From Pictodentalium vernedei (Eukaryota; Mollusca; Scaphopoda; Dentaliida; Dentaliidae): a DNA stretch of 64,000 nt. Under the pieces are notes generated by a model. It made no database searches and was not told the origin of the DNA. It saw only the letters and a list, made by a program, of their open reading frames with translations. Shown piece after piece: positions 31,623-41,849 of the stretch (position 1 is its first letter; each line of letters opens with the position of its first letter). The DNA lies in assembly GCA_031216915.1 (NCBI GenBank), contig CM062289.1:57354577-57418576 (forward strand), in the 5' to 3' direction. Position numbers and translations under genes: made by a program.

Positions 31623-31862
31623 CCCTTTACCCACGCAGACGATATCAAAATTTATTATTTTAAATATAATTTTTTCAAAGTTTTAAAACAAATTCAACAA
31701 AACCATATCATGTGACCCCTCGTTGGAACGAGCTCGACGAGCTCGTTCCAACGAGGGTCCACATTATATGTTTTTGTTGAAATTTTTTGAAAAATAATAC
31801 TTTTTCAACTGCTGAATTTGCATATTACGCGGGCGGATACGGGCGATTCGTTGGGTAAAGGG
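31623..31862 (+). mobile_element. MITE family B2, copy 1 (TTAA-flanked, piggyBac-like)
   Basis: TTAA stands at 31619-31622 and 31863-31866. The ends are CCCTTTACCCACGCAGACGA and CGATTCGTTGGGTAAAGGG. The inner hairpin is CATATCATGTGACCCCTCGT then GGAACGAGCTCGACGAGCTC. It is 240 bp and non-coding. The TTAA target with CCCTTT termini is the piggyBac pattern. Confidence 0.88.
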
Positions 31863-31869
31863 TTAATAC

Positions 31870-32820
31870 TTGATCTTAATGCTTTTCAGTAATAAACACG
31901 AGTGTGTTATCACAGTAATTTGGATCTGTGGATTAGGAGTTACTCAGATTGGGAGAGATTGTTTTTTTTAAGATCAGGGCGGGGTCAATGAAAATTCCAG
32001 TAGAATATAATAGAAGTTTGTTAACTTTGTCACATTTTGTTGTGAAGGTCGCCGTATTTATACTATCAACGTTCCAATAAAACTACGAAGAGAACCGGGT
32101 TCTTTTTTTTAGTTGACCAACCCATAATAGCGCTAATAACTCAACTTCTTTCATCTCCCGATTAATTTGTCATTTTCACATTATCGAACTTACCTACCAA
32201 CCGGTCAGATTTCTGGACTTCAATACCCCAGTTCCGCAAGCAGTACATTTAATAATTACGATATATTAACACACAACGGAAGCTCGTGACTGTCAAGAAA
32301 GATTCTGGCGCTCACCTGAATACAGAACCCCCAGAACCGCTCAGATGTGTTTAGAGGAAATATTTCATTTCCAGTTTGTGGCAAGCAGTTGCGAGGAGGG
32401 TAGAAGTTGATTTAAACTTGATGACGCCTTCATCTGAGCAGTTCTGGTGGTTAGTATTTTTCTCCTAAATACCAGACATTCCCCACCGCCTCTCCGGAAC
32501 CTATCAGATTTCCCCTAGTCACTTCCAAATAATATATGATGCAAGCTGTCTTCAGGGAAAATATTCCCTTTCCAGATTGTTTTAACATTCAGGAGAAAAC
32601 TAAAATTTGATTTATTCTCAAATACGCCAATCATTTCAGCTCAACAACGAAATTTAAGATTTAATAAAGGGGGATAACTCGAAATTTTACTCTTAATTTG
32701 AAAAGGTTGTTTTGACTTCAAAAATTTAAAAGTCTGTTTATCAGGCATTGTTCTTTGGGCTGCCGCATACTCTCTCTTTTTATATAACCAAAGCAAACTT
32801 AAAAAAATAAAAATGAAATG
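31870..32820. other. No feature recognised
   Basis: AT-rich. Some lines near 32290-32560 contain paired words (CAGAACCGCTCAGATGTG / CATCTGAGCAGTTCTGG, about 32333-32447), a loose inverted repeat of about 115 bp that could be a worn MITE. Confidence 0.45.
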
Positions 32821-32988
32821 ATTAATATTTCTATGGCATTCGAGAAATTTGAAAAAGAAAGTGTCGCTGATTCCTTCTGAGGTGCAGTTCTAAGAATTAA
32901 GTCCTTAGATGCAACTATCTGATGAATAATTAAATAATTGAGTATTCCGTGTGCTCTGTACTGGCCTCGTATATACTTGGAGTCTGTC

Positions 32989-33091
32989 GGTGGCCGAGTG
33001 GTGTGCGTCGTTCGGTATAGTTTCGCTAGGCGGTTGGTGCCGAAGGAAACTCTCTCGGCGTGGGTTTGAATCCCCGCCATGCCAGGGTAAA
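32989..33091 (+). repeat. tRNA-like module 1 (class II, Ser/Leu-like; SINE head or pseudo-tRNA)
   Basis: It has an A-box-like GGTGGCCGAGTGG, a long variable-arm-like stem GCCGA ... TCGGC and a B box GGTTTGAATCC. The order and the ~100-bp span fit a class-II tRNA. The acceptor strands (CTGTCGG against CCATGCC) pair poorly, so a working tRNA is unlikely. Confidence 0.6.
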
Positions 33092-33290
33092 CAAAACCGG
33101 CGTCCTTTATTAATTCTATGGCATCCGAGAAATTTGAAAAAGACAAGTGCCGCTGATTTTTTCTGAGGTGTAGTTCGTAGAATTAAGTATTTAGATGTAA
33201 CTATCTGATGAATAATTAAATAATTGAGTATTCCGTGTGTTCTGTACTGGCCTCGTATATACTTGGTTAACTAGCATTCCCTTTATGGGG

Positions 33291-33392
33291 TCTGTCGGTG
33301 GCCGAGTGGTGTGCGTGGTTCGGTATAGTTTCGCTGGGCGGTTGGTGCCGAAGGAAACTCTCTCGGCGTGGGTTCGAACCCCCGCCATGCCA
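33291..33392 (+). repeat. tRNA-like module 2
   Basis: Nearly identical to module 1, with a canonical B box GGTTCGAACCC. The acceptor pairing is again poor. The presence of two linked copies inside a tandem unit argues for a duplicated SINE or pseudo-tRNA. Confidence 0.6.
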
Positions 33393-33939
33393 ACCAGCGT
33401 CCTTTCTTAATTCTATGGCATCCGAGAAATTTGAAAAAGACAAGTGTCGCTGATTTCTTCTGAGGTGCAGTTCGTAGAATTAAGTACTTAGATGCAACTA
33501 TCTGATGAATAATGAAATGATTTATGTTTGATATTTTACCTAAATTAATAAAATTGATAAATTTGTTCCTTGAGCGCATTGCAAACCCTTCTTGTACTCG
33601 AAGGACGAAATACAACACCACCCATGCTATTCTGTAGATTATGAGGCCTAAAATATAAAACAAACCAAGAACATGAACTTTTGATGGCAAACAAATAATT
33701 ACAAATATAAAAAATAAAATTAAAAAACCGCCCGCCCACATGCAATTTTACAAGAAATGGCCTGAGAAACAGAAGATCTACTTTATGGGGCCTCAAACGA
33801 GAGCAACACACAGTTAGACCACTACAGCGCACAGTCTATTTCGGAATGCTAAACACGTGCGCGTTCGATACGTTTATCTGGGATGTGACGATCATAAACG
33901 TTCAAGGTTGCGCAAACGGTTTCAACCGAAACAGCAAGC

Positions 33940-34315
33940 ATTTTTATGAGTCAAAATGCTAGTTAACTCTTTTTTAACGCATACGATAGCACAATTTATT
34001 GTATTGTATTGTTTCTTTGTAAAATGAATTTAAAAAAACAAAAAATTAAATTCAACTAAACCATATCATGTGATCCCTCATTGGAATGATCTCATCGAGC
34101 TCGTTACAAAAATGGGTCACATGATATGGTTTTGTTGATTTGAAAAAAAAAAATAATCTCCACAATTTGTAAATTATGTTACAGTTGAGAATTGTAAGAT
34201 GGATCTATCATCACTATTATGCTTATGTACAAAATGTTGCATCAGGATTCTCGCTCTTGTTTCTAATGCTTATCGAGATATGGCCTCCACACTGATACAA
34301 CATTTTGTACATAAA
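33940..34315 (+). repeat. Worn B2-type hairpin plus flank, copy 1 of a local duplication
   Basis: CCATATCATGTGATCCCTCA and TGGGTCACATGATATGG form a decayed B2 hairpin (about 34065-34130). The following ACAAAATGTTGCATCAGGAT and CTTGTTTCTAATGCT recur at 34461-34790, so a ~350-bp block is duplicated. Confidence 0.6.
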
Positions 34316-34445
34316 CTTAATGGTATCCTGAGAAAACCACCGAGCAACAACGTGTAATGTCAGACTCATCAGTGTACCGACTCCACACAAGCAAGGTTAG
34401 CATTAACTGAAGACCAGTACACTGTGATGCTTTATGTAATTACCC
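34316..34445 (-). repeat. SINE body fragment, diverged
   Basis: GAGAAAACCACCGAGCAACA, CCACACAAGCAAGGTTAGCA and GAAGACCAGTACACTGTGAT correspond to the shared body of the SINEs at 61050 and 62231, in the same orientation. Neither head nor tail is left. Confidence 0.65.
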
Positions 34446-34454
34446 AAATGTATT

Positions 34455-34800
34455 TGTATGCTAGTTAAACCTTTTCGTAACACACACGTTAGCACAATTT
34501 ACAGTATTATAACTGTTTTTTGTAAAATACATTTTTTAAAACATCAACAAATAAAGAAATTCAACAAAACCATATCATGTGACCCATTTATGGAACGAGC
34601 GCAAATGATATGGTTTTGTGAATGTTTTGAAAAATAAGGCTTTTTCAACTGTTCAATTTATAAATTATGTTACAGTTGAGAATATTGTTTGTAAGATACA
34701 TCTATCATCACTATTGTGTTTTTGTACAAAATGTTGCATCAGAGTCTCTCTCTTGTTTCTAATGCTCATCGAGAAATGGACTTAGAAACAAGGGCTCGAC
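34455..34800 (+). repeat. Worn B2-type hairpin plus flank, copy 2
   Basis: Partner of 33940-34315 (ACCATATCATGTGACCC, TGATATGGTTTTGTGAATG, TGTACAAAATGTTGCATCAG). The hairpin core has lost most of the GAGCTC palindrome. Confidence 0.6.
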
Positions 34801-34819
34801 GCTGATACATATACATTAA

Positions 34820-34967
34820 CATGACCATATGCATGTCCTGTAATTTGTATCAGATTCGAGGTCGTGTTTACAATCAGATCTCAACGAGCCCGTCAGGGCG
34901 AGTTGTGATCAGATTGTAAACACGACCGAGAATCTGATACAAATTACAGGACATGCATTTGGTCATG
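34820..34967. repeat. Hairpin family H, copy 2
   Basis: CATGACCATATGCATGTCCT through ATCAGATTCGAGGTCGTGTT pairs with the right arm around GAGCCCGTCAGGGC. Loop and arm sequences differ from copy 1, yet in each copy the two arms still match each other. Confidence 0.8.
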
Positions 34968-35064
34968 ATATTTATCTAACAATCTCGTTACATAATGCCC
35001 GTTTTTCCGTTTAAATTGGTCAAAATTTGGAATTTCATATTTTAGTGCGTAATAACACTGCATA

Positions 35065-35518
35065 CACGCTAAAAACTAAAGTGTTAAAAACTACACTTGA
35101 AGTGCTGTATTTAACACTTACTAAGTGCTGAACTAGCACTTTGTTCAAGTGTAGATATCCCAGAACTTGACAGGTGTTACAATAATACCGCTTGACAAGT
35201 GTAATGTCGTGACACTTAAAATGAAACAACGCAGATGACGCGGATCAGGCTCGAACTCTCGAGCCTGATCCGCGTCATCTGCGTTGTGTCCTTTCAATTA
35301 TGTACCCACCAAGCGCAAATCAAATTATGGACGATTCTGGAAGAACCACCAATTCTAGACACATGGGAAGTGCCATCCATTCGAGTTTCAGATGTCTGAC
35401 GATTGTAATGTCTAAGTGCTTAAAGCATTGCACTTTGAGTGTTAAAATCAAACCCTAAGAATTAGAATGGGTTCAACACCTTGAAAGTGTCAGTTTTAAC
35501 ACTTTAGTTTTTAGTGTG
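35065..35518. mobile_element. TA-flanked MITE, family I (454 bp)
   Basis: TA stands at 35063-35064 and 35519-35520. The ends are CACGCTAAAAACTAAAGTGT and the inverted ACACTTTAGTTTTTAGTGTG. AGTGTTAAAA-type words recur through the element. Near its middle lies a separate near-perfect palindrome (35227-35289). No ORF. It is Tc1/mariner-like by target and ends, which is inference. Confidence 0.8.
35227..35289. repeat. Perfect palindrome nested in the family I MITE
   Basis: CAACGCAGATGACGCGGATC, then AGGCTCGA, is mirrored as TCGAGCCT and GATCCGCGTCATCTGCGTTG, about 29 bp per arm with almost no loop. Either a hairpin inserted into the MITE or its own central hairpin. Confidence 0.75.
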
Positions 35519-35529
35519 TATAATGATAT

Positions 35530-36535
35530 TATTTGTCAAAGCGCGGTGTTTACCGGAAGTTGAATCTATATGATACGGAATCAGAATGAGTCGTCTATAT
35601 GATATGGAATCGGAACACATTATGTGATACGTACCGTTTCTCGTAGTTTTCAGGCCAAAATCTATATGATTGTTAGATAAATACAGATTACCGCAACAGT
35701 CAAGTGATCTGTGTTGTTGTATTCCGTCGAGTTGATGAGATAAGATCGGCCAGATCAATCGAGTAGTAATTTGTTTATTATATGACAATTAGTATTTTAA
35801 ACCGATCACACCTGAAATATCAAATACAACAAGAATTATATTAGCCAAGTAATCATTAAAAAATTATGGAATTGGGGAATCCCAAACGCGTAATATCGAA
35901 CGTTCGTTTTGAACATAAAACTTGAAAATCAAAACAATGGAGGTAAGACTTGAATTTCAACCGGAATCTCTTTTCGACAACTCAGATTCTCCTACGTGTT
36001 GTTGGATTCGCCTCTTGAAAATAATTGTTAATGGTTATTTTGCAATTTTTCAGCACGGCATTTTCAAATAGACCTCGACTGGAATGTTTGTCAATGGAGT
36101 TTAATGGGGAGACGCAGTCTATATTTGTCACTTGGCAACGGGCAACTGCAATATCAACAAAACATCGAGTACGTTCGATTCGCTATATGTAACGGATTCT
36201 CATTTCTCTTTCAATCGCATGTCGTGAAACGCGCCAACTGCGTTATTGTTTTCATTGAATTCTGTAACAGGTCATAAAAATCAGTGTTTTCTCATACGGT
36301 ATTAATAATCGACTCAAGATCGAACGCACATGGAATTACCTGATGTATTTGTGGAATTTACCGATTTATTTATAGGTCACTGGTAGAAATAGTCCAATCA
36401 CGGGCGCCTCGTTTGAGACAGGCATGGTAACGATGTGGATAACTTGACACTCTTGTTTTCAGGAAGACTGGATTTGATGGGCAAACTACAGTGGTATGGG
36501 GTCATTTGTGGTAGTCATATAATAAAACATTTTGT
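35530..36535. other. No feature recognised
   Basis: AT-rich. A GATTGTTAGATAAATACAGATTA-like string near 35672 resembles the two outer edges of family H joined without the hairpin. No gene. Confidence 0.4.
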
Positions 36536-36539
36536 ATAT

Positions 36540-36665
36540 AAACTTAATGGTATCCGGAGAAAACCACCGAGCAACGGCGTAATGTCAAACTCCTAAACGT
36601 AACAAATCCGCCCAAGCAGAGTTATCAGTCGTTGAAGGCTAGAACACTGTGATTATCCAAATTTA
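36540..36665 (-). repeat. SINE body fragment, diverged
   Basis: GGTATCCGGAGAAAACCACC, GAGCAACGGCG and a shorter version of the GAAGG..AGAACACTGTGAT word match 34316-34445 and the SINE bodies at 61 and 62 kb. The preceding ACATTTTGTATATAAACTTA is also shared with 34301, so the two are copies of one longer repeat. Confidence 0.6.
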
Positions 36666-36826
36666 TTGCTTTCCAAAGTGTGATTTACTGGGATATCCGG
36701 GTTTGATTATAAAAGATAACTTCACAAGTGAATTGTGCAATCAACAATTGTGTCGTGTATCCGTGCGCGCAAATGGAGACGCTTTGCCGTGGGTGTAATG
36801 GGGACTTCATTGTTTTGTTTTTTTAA

Positions 36827-37074
36827 CCCTTCTTTACCTAACATGAAAAGCAGACGACACTTGCAAAAAAAAAATTCTTGAATAAATATTATTTTCATTT
36901 TTTGTCTTAAAAACATAGGTTATGACCCCTCATTGGAACAATCTCGACGAGCTCGTTCCAATAAGGGGTAATAACCTATGTTTTAGAGACAAAAAATGAA
37001 AAAAATAATGAAAATTAATTGGCGAGTTTTGAGAATAGCGCTGGCTGTTTTTGGCCGTTACGTTAGGAAAAGGG
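36827..37074 (+). mobile_element. MITE family B, copy (TTAA-flanked)
   Basis: TTAA at 36823-36826 and 37075-37078. The ends are CCCTTCTTTACCTAACATG and CGTTACGTTAGGAAAAGGG. The hairpin AACATAGGTTATGACCCCTC pairs across a GAGCTCG core. The right side has GCGCTGGCTGTTTTTGGCCG. Confidence 0.87.
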
Positions 37075-37118
37075 TTAAAAAATATAATTATCGTTAATAA
37101 TGAAAAGTAATAAACAGG

Positions 37119-37245
37119 GTAATCGCTTGACTGGACTGGTTACGTGAAATAATTCATGAGAGGTGAGGGACGTTGCACAAACACGAGTGCGCGTCCGTCA
37201 CCTCTCGTGAATTATTTCACGTAACCAGTTCAGTCAAGCGATTAC
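37119..37245. repeat. Long hairpin (127 bp)
   Basis: Arms GTAATCGCTTGACTGGACTG ... AATTCATGAGAGGTGAGGGAC pair with the complement around a CACGAGTGCG loop. Single copy, high pairing. Confidence 0.8.
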
Positions 37246-37249
37246 TCTC

Positions 37250-37605
37250 TATGTATTTTCCCCCATATATATATTTTTGAGCTGTATTAATCTATTGCTA
37301 CGGTAACGTCCGCCAGTATTATTATTAGTAACACGGATAGACTCGACTACATGAGTGTGAAAAGGACGATTTGGACGCCGGGCAATACGAATCGTCTTGT
37401 GTTTACGAAGCAAAACACTGTGAAAATTTGGCTGGGACTGACTCGGAATTAGGAAACATACTCTTATTTTGGCCGCTACATCGGTAAATGGTACGAAATT
37501 TGGAAGTTAATTTATGAGAAAACGGTTTCCGACATGATTGATGTCGTGGGGTTTCATTTGAAATTCTGTTTGAAGTCAAATGTCACACTACGATATAAAT
37601 ATCGT
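37250..37605. other. No feature recognised
   Basis: Spacer between a hairpin and a MITE; nothing supportable. Confidence 0.5.
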
Positions 37606-37611
37606 ATTTAA

Positions 37612-37852
37612 CCCTTTACCCAACGCAGACGATATCAAAATTTATTATTTTAAATATCATTTTTTCAACTTTTTCAAAAAAGTTCAACAAAACCATATCA
37701 TGTGACCCCTCGTTGGAACGAGCTCGACGAGCTCGTTCCAACGAGGGGACACATGATATAGTTTTGTTGAAATTTTTTGATAAATAATATTTTTTCAACT
37801 GCTGAATTTGCATATTACGCGGGCGGATGCGGGCGATTCGTTGGGTAAAGGG
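37612..37852 (+). mobile_element. MITE family B2, copy 2
   Basis: TTAA at 37608-37611 and 37853-37856. The ends are CCCTTTACCCAACGCAGACG and TTCGTTGGGTAAAGGG. The hairpin arms are CATATCATGTGACCCCTCG with GGAACGAGCTCGACGAGCTC. Very close to 31623-31862. Confidence 0.9.
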
Positions 37853-38133
37853 TTAAAATGACAATTGTATTTTATAGATCAACATATGTGCACGTTTGGG
37901 TGATTTTATTAACGGGTATTTGGTCGACATTATTGATTTTATCGAAGCTCCACCCATGATTGATCAGGTGACACAAACAAGTGTCAAAATCCCTCCTTGT
38001 AAAACGTCCCACGCAATTCGAACCGTCGGATTGACTGTGGGCTGCTTTTGGCGTATTCTAAGAGTCTAGGATCGCTGGATAGAGTTTTGTTAAACATTCT
38101 CTGAGGACAGTTAACTGTCTATGTGAATATATA

Positions 38134-38389
38134 CAGTACGTGGAGAGTGGATTGTAAGTAAACCACCCGCGGAGTGGAGTATCACCCAAAGTATCACTTT
38201 CAAATTCTATACATATAGACAAAAAACACAAGCAAAGTTTCAGCTTATGGACCTCCGGGTTTAACCCAGAGGTCCATTGGCTGGAACTTTGCTTGTGATG
38301 GTTATGCTTTGCAACAAATTTGCAATTATTGTTCGGGTGGAATCTACACTCTGCGGGTGATTTAATGATAATACACTCTCCACGTACTG
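38134..38389 (+). mobile_element. MITE family A, copy 3
   Basis: TA-flanked (38132-38133, 38390-38391). The ends are CAGTACGTGGAGAGTGGATT and ACTCTCCACGTACTG, with the central GGACCTCCGGGTTTAACCC hairpin. Same orientation as copies 1, 2 and 4. Confidence 0.9.
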
Positions 38390-38394
38390 TATAG

Positions 38395-38655
38395 TTAATT
38401 CAGTATAGAATTAAGTGATATTGGCTATTGTTACTGTGCTTTAATTTATGTATTTCATTTGACTCTTCAACGTTATTTAGGGAATTTAATAAAATTGAAT
38501 TAAGTCTAGTAATATACAGAAGTATAATTAATTAGGTAAATTAAATTACCTGTACTATTATTACAGTGAGAGAAGTGCGTTACACAAGCTGTATGTGGCG
38601 ATACCACTATAACAGTATGTGTTGAAATTAGCATTGACAAGTCTTGAGACAAATA
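38395..38655. other. No feature recognised
   Basis: AT-rich stretch between MITE A and the 81-bp array. Confidence 0.4.
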
Positions 38656-38659
38656 CTGC

Positions 38660-39080
38660 AAGTGATTATTTCACTAGCAGTGCATGTAGTGTCACAGTCT
38701 AAGTGCGAGCATCAGTATTACGTCTTGTGACAAATAATGTAGGTGATTATTTCACTAGCAGTGCATGTAGTGTGGCAACCCCAGTGCGAGCATTAGTATT
38801 TAGTCTTGTGACAAATACCGTAGGTGATTATTTCACTATCAGTGCATGCAGTGTAACAGTCCAAGTACGAACATTAGTATTAAGTCATGTGACAAATACT
38901 GCATGTGATTATTTGACTAGCAGTACATGTAGTGTGACTATTCTGGTGGGGATACCACTAGTAACAGTAAGTTGTGAGAATAAGCACTAACAAGCTGTAT
39001 GATAAACAGACACCGTAGGTGATTATTTCACTTGCAGTGCATGCAGTGTGACAGTTTTGGTGGTGATACCACTAGTAACG
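38660..39080 (+). repeat. Tandem array, ~81-bp period, four to five units
   Basis: Units read CTTGTGACAAATA(A/C)(T/C)GTA, GGTGATTATTTCACTAGCAG and TGCATG(T/C)AGTGT, then AGTGCGAGCATTAGTATT. The spacing is 81 bp, so the frame at 38703-38990 stays open across three units and gives a 27-residue repeat ((V/T)NTVGDYFTSSACSV). A later, shifted copy lies near 39010-39080. Openness may simply follow from the multiple-of-three period. Confidence 0.75.
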
Positions 39081-39084
39081 GTAA

Positions 39085-39880
39085 GTTGTGAAAATAAGTA
39101 TTATGGTACGTATGAGTACAAACTGCATAATTGTAACATTGTTATTAAATATTAGTATTAGTATTAAGTGTTATGATCCACTGAGTTAATTGTGGTTTTG
39201 GTCTTTGTAGTTGTTAAGGAGTACTGTGTGATGCGTAGAGCGCACAGAGCCATGGTTTGAGTTATTGAATTCTATAAGTGCATATTATGCTGGTTACAGT
39301 GTGATACAGACTACAGGCAGCACTGAGACATTCTATTATTGTGTTGTGCAGAAGGCACACAAACGCAGTTTATTACCAGTTAGTGCCGTGCTAAGTTGCA
39401 GCTACTGACGTAAGTCCCCATCTTACAAAGTTAATTAGAGTTCGAGATTTTAGAAGGCAAATACTGAAATATTTGTGGTAACGCTGTGTCGTGTAGAAAG
39501 CACCACTTTACTGAGCGTTGTCTTAATTAGTAATTGGGGTTATTTCATATTACTTGTGTGTGAAACTTATTTTGTTTTATACTGTTCTGTGCAGGCAAGA
39601 GCCTGGTACTTGTGATGTTAAGTTAAAATTCGCTGGTTTGAATTTCATTACAGTTGTTAGGTTGAGTAAATTGTGGTGAAGTTCATAGTAAAACTGAGTT
39701 GAACACATCAAGAGAGATTACTCTACCGTGTTTTTCATTTTCTGCCGGCTGAGATTCTCAGAGATTTCAGCTTGAGACAAAGTCAGAGATTGAGAGCTAC
39801 AAAGATACAGATATTCGTGAGTGCCAAATTTTGCTGCTGTGTCATATTTACACACATATATATTTTTGTTCCTTCATTTG
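39085..39880. other. No feature recognised; upstream of a retroelement fossil
   Basis: Non-coding, AT-rich. It could include eroded parts of the Gypsy element that begins near 39890, but I see no terminal repeat. Confidence 0.4.
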
Positions 39881-39889
39881 GAACTATTT

Positions 39890-41400
39890 AAGTGTGGTCC
39901 CTGTAAAAAGTGCTTAAGGCGAACAGAAACAAAGAGTAGTTCTGACAATGTGCAAACAACTGATAAAGCAGATGTTTGCAAAAGTGTGGATAAATTTCAG
40001 AAAATGGCCACTAGGCCAAGTGATAAAGAAGGCAATAGTGAGACAACGACCATGTGGTCCACAATTAAATATAATGGAAGACACTAAGAAAAATACAGAT
40101 GGGTGATGCCGATGTTGGATATACTTTTAGGAAATTCGAGAACCATATTATTCAGAAATTATCTCTATGAGCCCAGCCTTTAGGTACTATTGGAATGTGT
40201 GGTAATCACTTGAAGTGAACATGGATTACTGTGTAAGAAATTTTATAAGAAAAACAGAACAGGAGTATCTCTTCACTTTCTTGTTCCTAAGGGATTACAG
40301 AACGAAACCATGCACACTATGCATACTAATTTACTTTCGGCACATTTAGGAAGTAAGAAAACAAGAGAAGAGACACAACATAAATTTTATTGGCACGATA
40401 TTCGAAAGAATATTAATATATGGGTATTAAAGTGTGACATTTGTGCGCGAAATAAACCACTACTGATGACACCATGTGCACCACTTGGGTCCATCAATGT
40501 CGGCTCATCACTTGACAGAGTATGGACCGATAAATCGGGTCCATTACCCCCGAAACAGACAGAGGGAATACGCACATTTTGTTATTCACAGATTATTTCA
40601 CAAAATAAATAGAAATTTTTCCTGTGCCAGAACAGACAGCTATAACCTGTGCTGATAAATTGTTAAATGAAGTAATATCCAGATTTAGATGTCCACTTAT
40701 GATACATTCAGATTAGGGAAGGAATTATGATAGTGATATATTTCAAGAACTGTGTGAGTCTTGAACAACAGCATACAATCCTAAATGCAATGGTCAAGTC
40801 GAGAGATTCAACAGGGCTTCATTAATGATTATAAAGGCATATTTAACCCTTTACCTAACCTGAAAAGCAGACGACACTTGCAAAAATAATTCTTGAATAA
40901 CTAATTTTTTGCATTTTTTGTCTCAAAAACATAGGTTATGACCCCTCGTTGGAACGAGCTCGACGAGCTCGTTCCAACGAGGGGTCATAACCTATGTTTT
41001 TGAGACAAAAAATGAAAAAATAATGAAAATTAATTGGCGATTTTTGAGAATAGCGCTGGCCGGTTTTGGCCGTTACGTTAGGTAAAGGGTTAAAGGGCGA
41101 ACAAAGAAACTGGAATTTAAACCTAGGTTGTCTAGCTGCAGCTTATAGAGCAACACAGCATGAGTCAACTGGTTTTATCTCCAACTTACTAATGATTGGT
41201 CGTGAAGTACGATTACCCAGTGAACTCATATATGGGAGTCGCACAAGTACCAAAGAAGAAATACATAGTTATGATCAAAATGTAGAAACATTGAAAGAAC
41301 GTATGCAACATGATCACGCGATATTACTCGAAAAAATCTAGGAAAGGTTGTGATTCGAAGGAAAGAGCATTATGATACAAAAATAAGTTTACTTAAGAAT
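39890..41400 (+). mobile_element. Ty3/Gypsy pol fossil (post-RNase H linker and integrase)
   Basis: Remnant of an LTR retrotransposon, plus strand. Recognisable parts in order are a Cys-rich linker that follows RNase H in Gypsy pol (around 39895-39990), the integrase zinc-binding region with the HHCC-type pattern (about 40310-40460), the start of the catalytic core (about 40490-40620) and its end with the AYR...H.STG, LM.GRE.RLP signature (about 41130-41260). No gag, protease, RT or LTRs are visible here. The element is broken in several places (about half a dozen by my reading) and also carries a MITE of family B (40847-41089). The spread of damage suggests an old copy. Confidence 0.8.
40847..41089 (+). 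mobile_element. MITE family B inside the Gypsy fossil
   Basis: TTAA at 40843-40846 and 41090-41093. The ends are CCCTTTACCTAACCTGAAAA and GTTACGTTAGGTAAAGGG. The 70-bp hairpin centred on GAACGAGCTCGACGAGCTCG is essentially perfect. It is 243 bp. The clean TSD and intact hairpin make it younger than its host fossil. Confidence 0.93.
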
Positions 41401-41723
41401 TGAATGCAATTTTTATAATCTTTATTGGCGTATAAACATGTGGGAATGGGTACAAATTATGTATGAATCTTATAATTACATTCCATAACTGTTTAAACTA
41501 CTTTTTACCAAACAACAAAGCAGAAAGACGAGAGGCGCTAAAAGTTAAAAACCCGCCCAAACACCGCCCGAATTACATTTTGTCGACTGCGCTCTACCGT
41601 AAATGCGGGTCAAAGTTCGACCAAATGTATTCATTGGAAAATGAATTACATTTGGTCATGACGTTTTCGTCCAGCTGACCAATTGGAATTGAGTATTTTG
41701 ACCCAAAACGTATAACTGCGAAA

Positions 41724-41795
41724 GGAATGGTTTTGCGCACCGAAGGCGCGCAGGGACGATATGGGGAACAAGCCCCTTTCGACCCTCGGTGACTG
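41724..41795 (+). repeat. Single unit related to the 30.6-kb GC-rich array
   Basis: GCGCACCGAAGGCGCGCAGG and AAGCCCCTTTCGACCCT match 30570-30620. Confidence 0.6.
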
Positions 41796-41849
41796 TAGAT
41801 GATTTTGATTGTCCGAGCGTGGCAAAGGAGGAATGTAGAAGGAAGCAGC

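Larger units (their letters stand above)
32826..33520 (-). repeat. Tandem array of ~300-bp units carrying a tRNA-like module
   Basis: Two full units and the start of a third each begin TCTATGGCAT(T/C)CGAGAAATT, continue GTGTCGCTGATT and CTTCTGAGGTGCAGTTC, then GAATAATTAAATAATTGAGT and CTGGCCTCGTATATACTTGG, and end with the tRNA-like part (32989-33091 and 33291-33392). Units differ by only a few per cent, except for a short insertion before the second tRNA-like part. Confidence 0.75.

Noticed and set aside
32989-33392. Two functional tRNA-Ser/Leu genes
   Set aside because: A and B boxes are good but the acceptor strands do not pair and the copies sit in a tandem unit, so SINE-like or pseudo-tRNA is the better reading.
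38660-41400. A whole LTR retrotransposon with terminal repeats
   Set aside because: Only post-RNase H and integrase regions are recognisable and I could not find a pair of LTRs; the tandem array upstream is not one.
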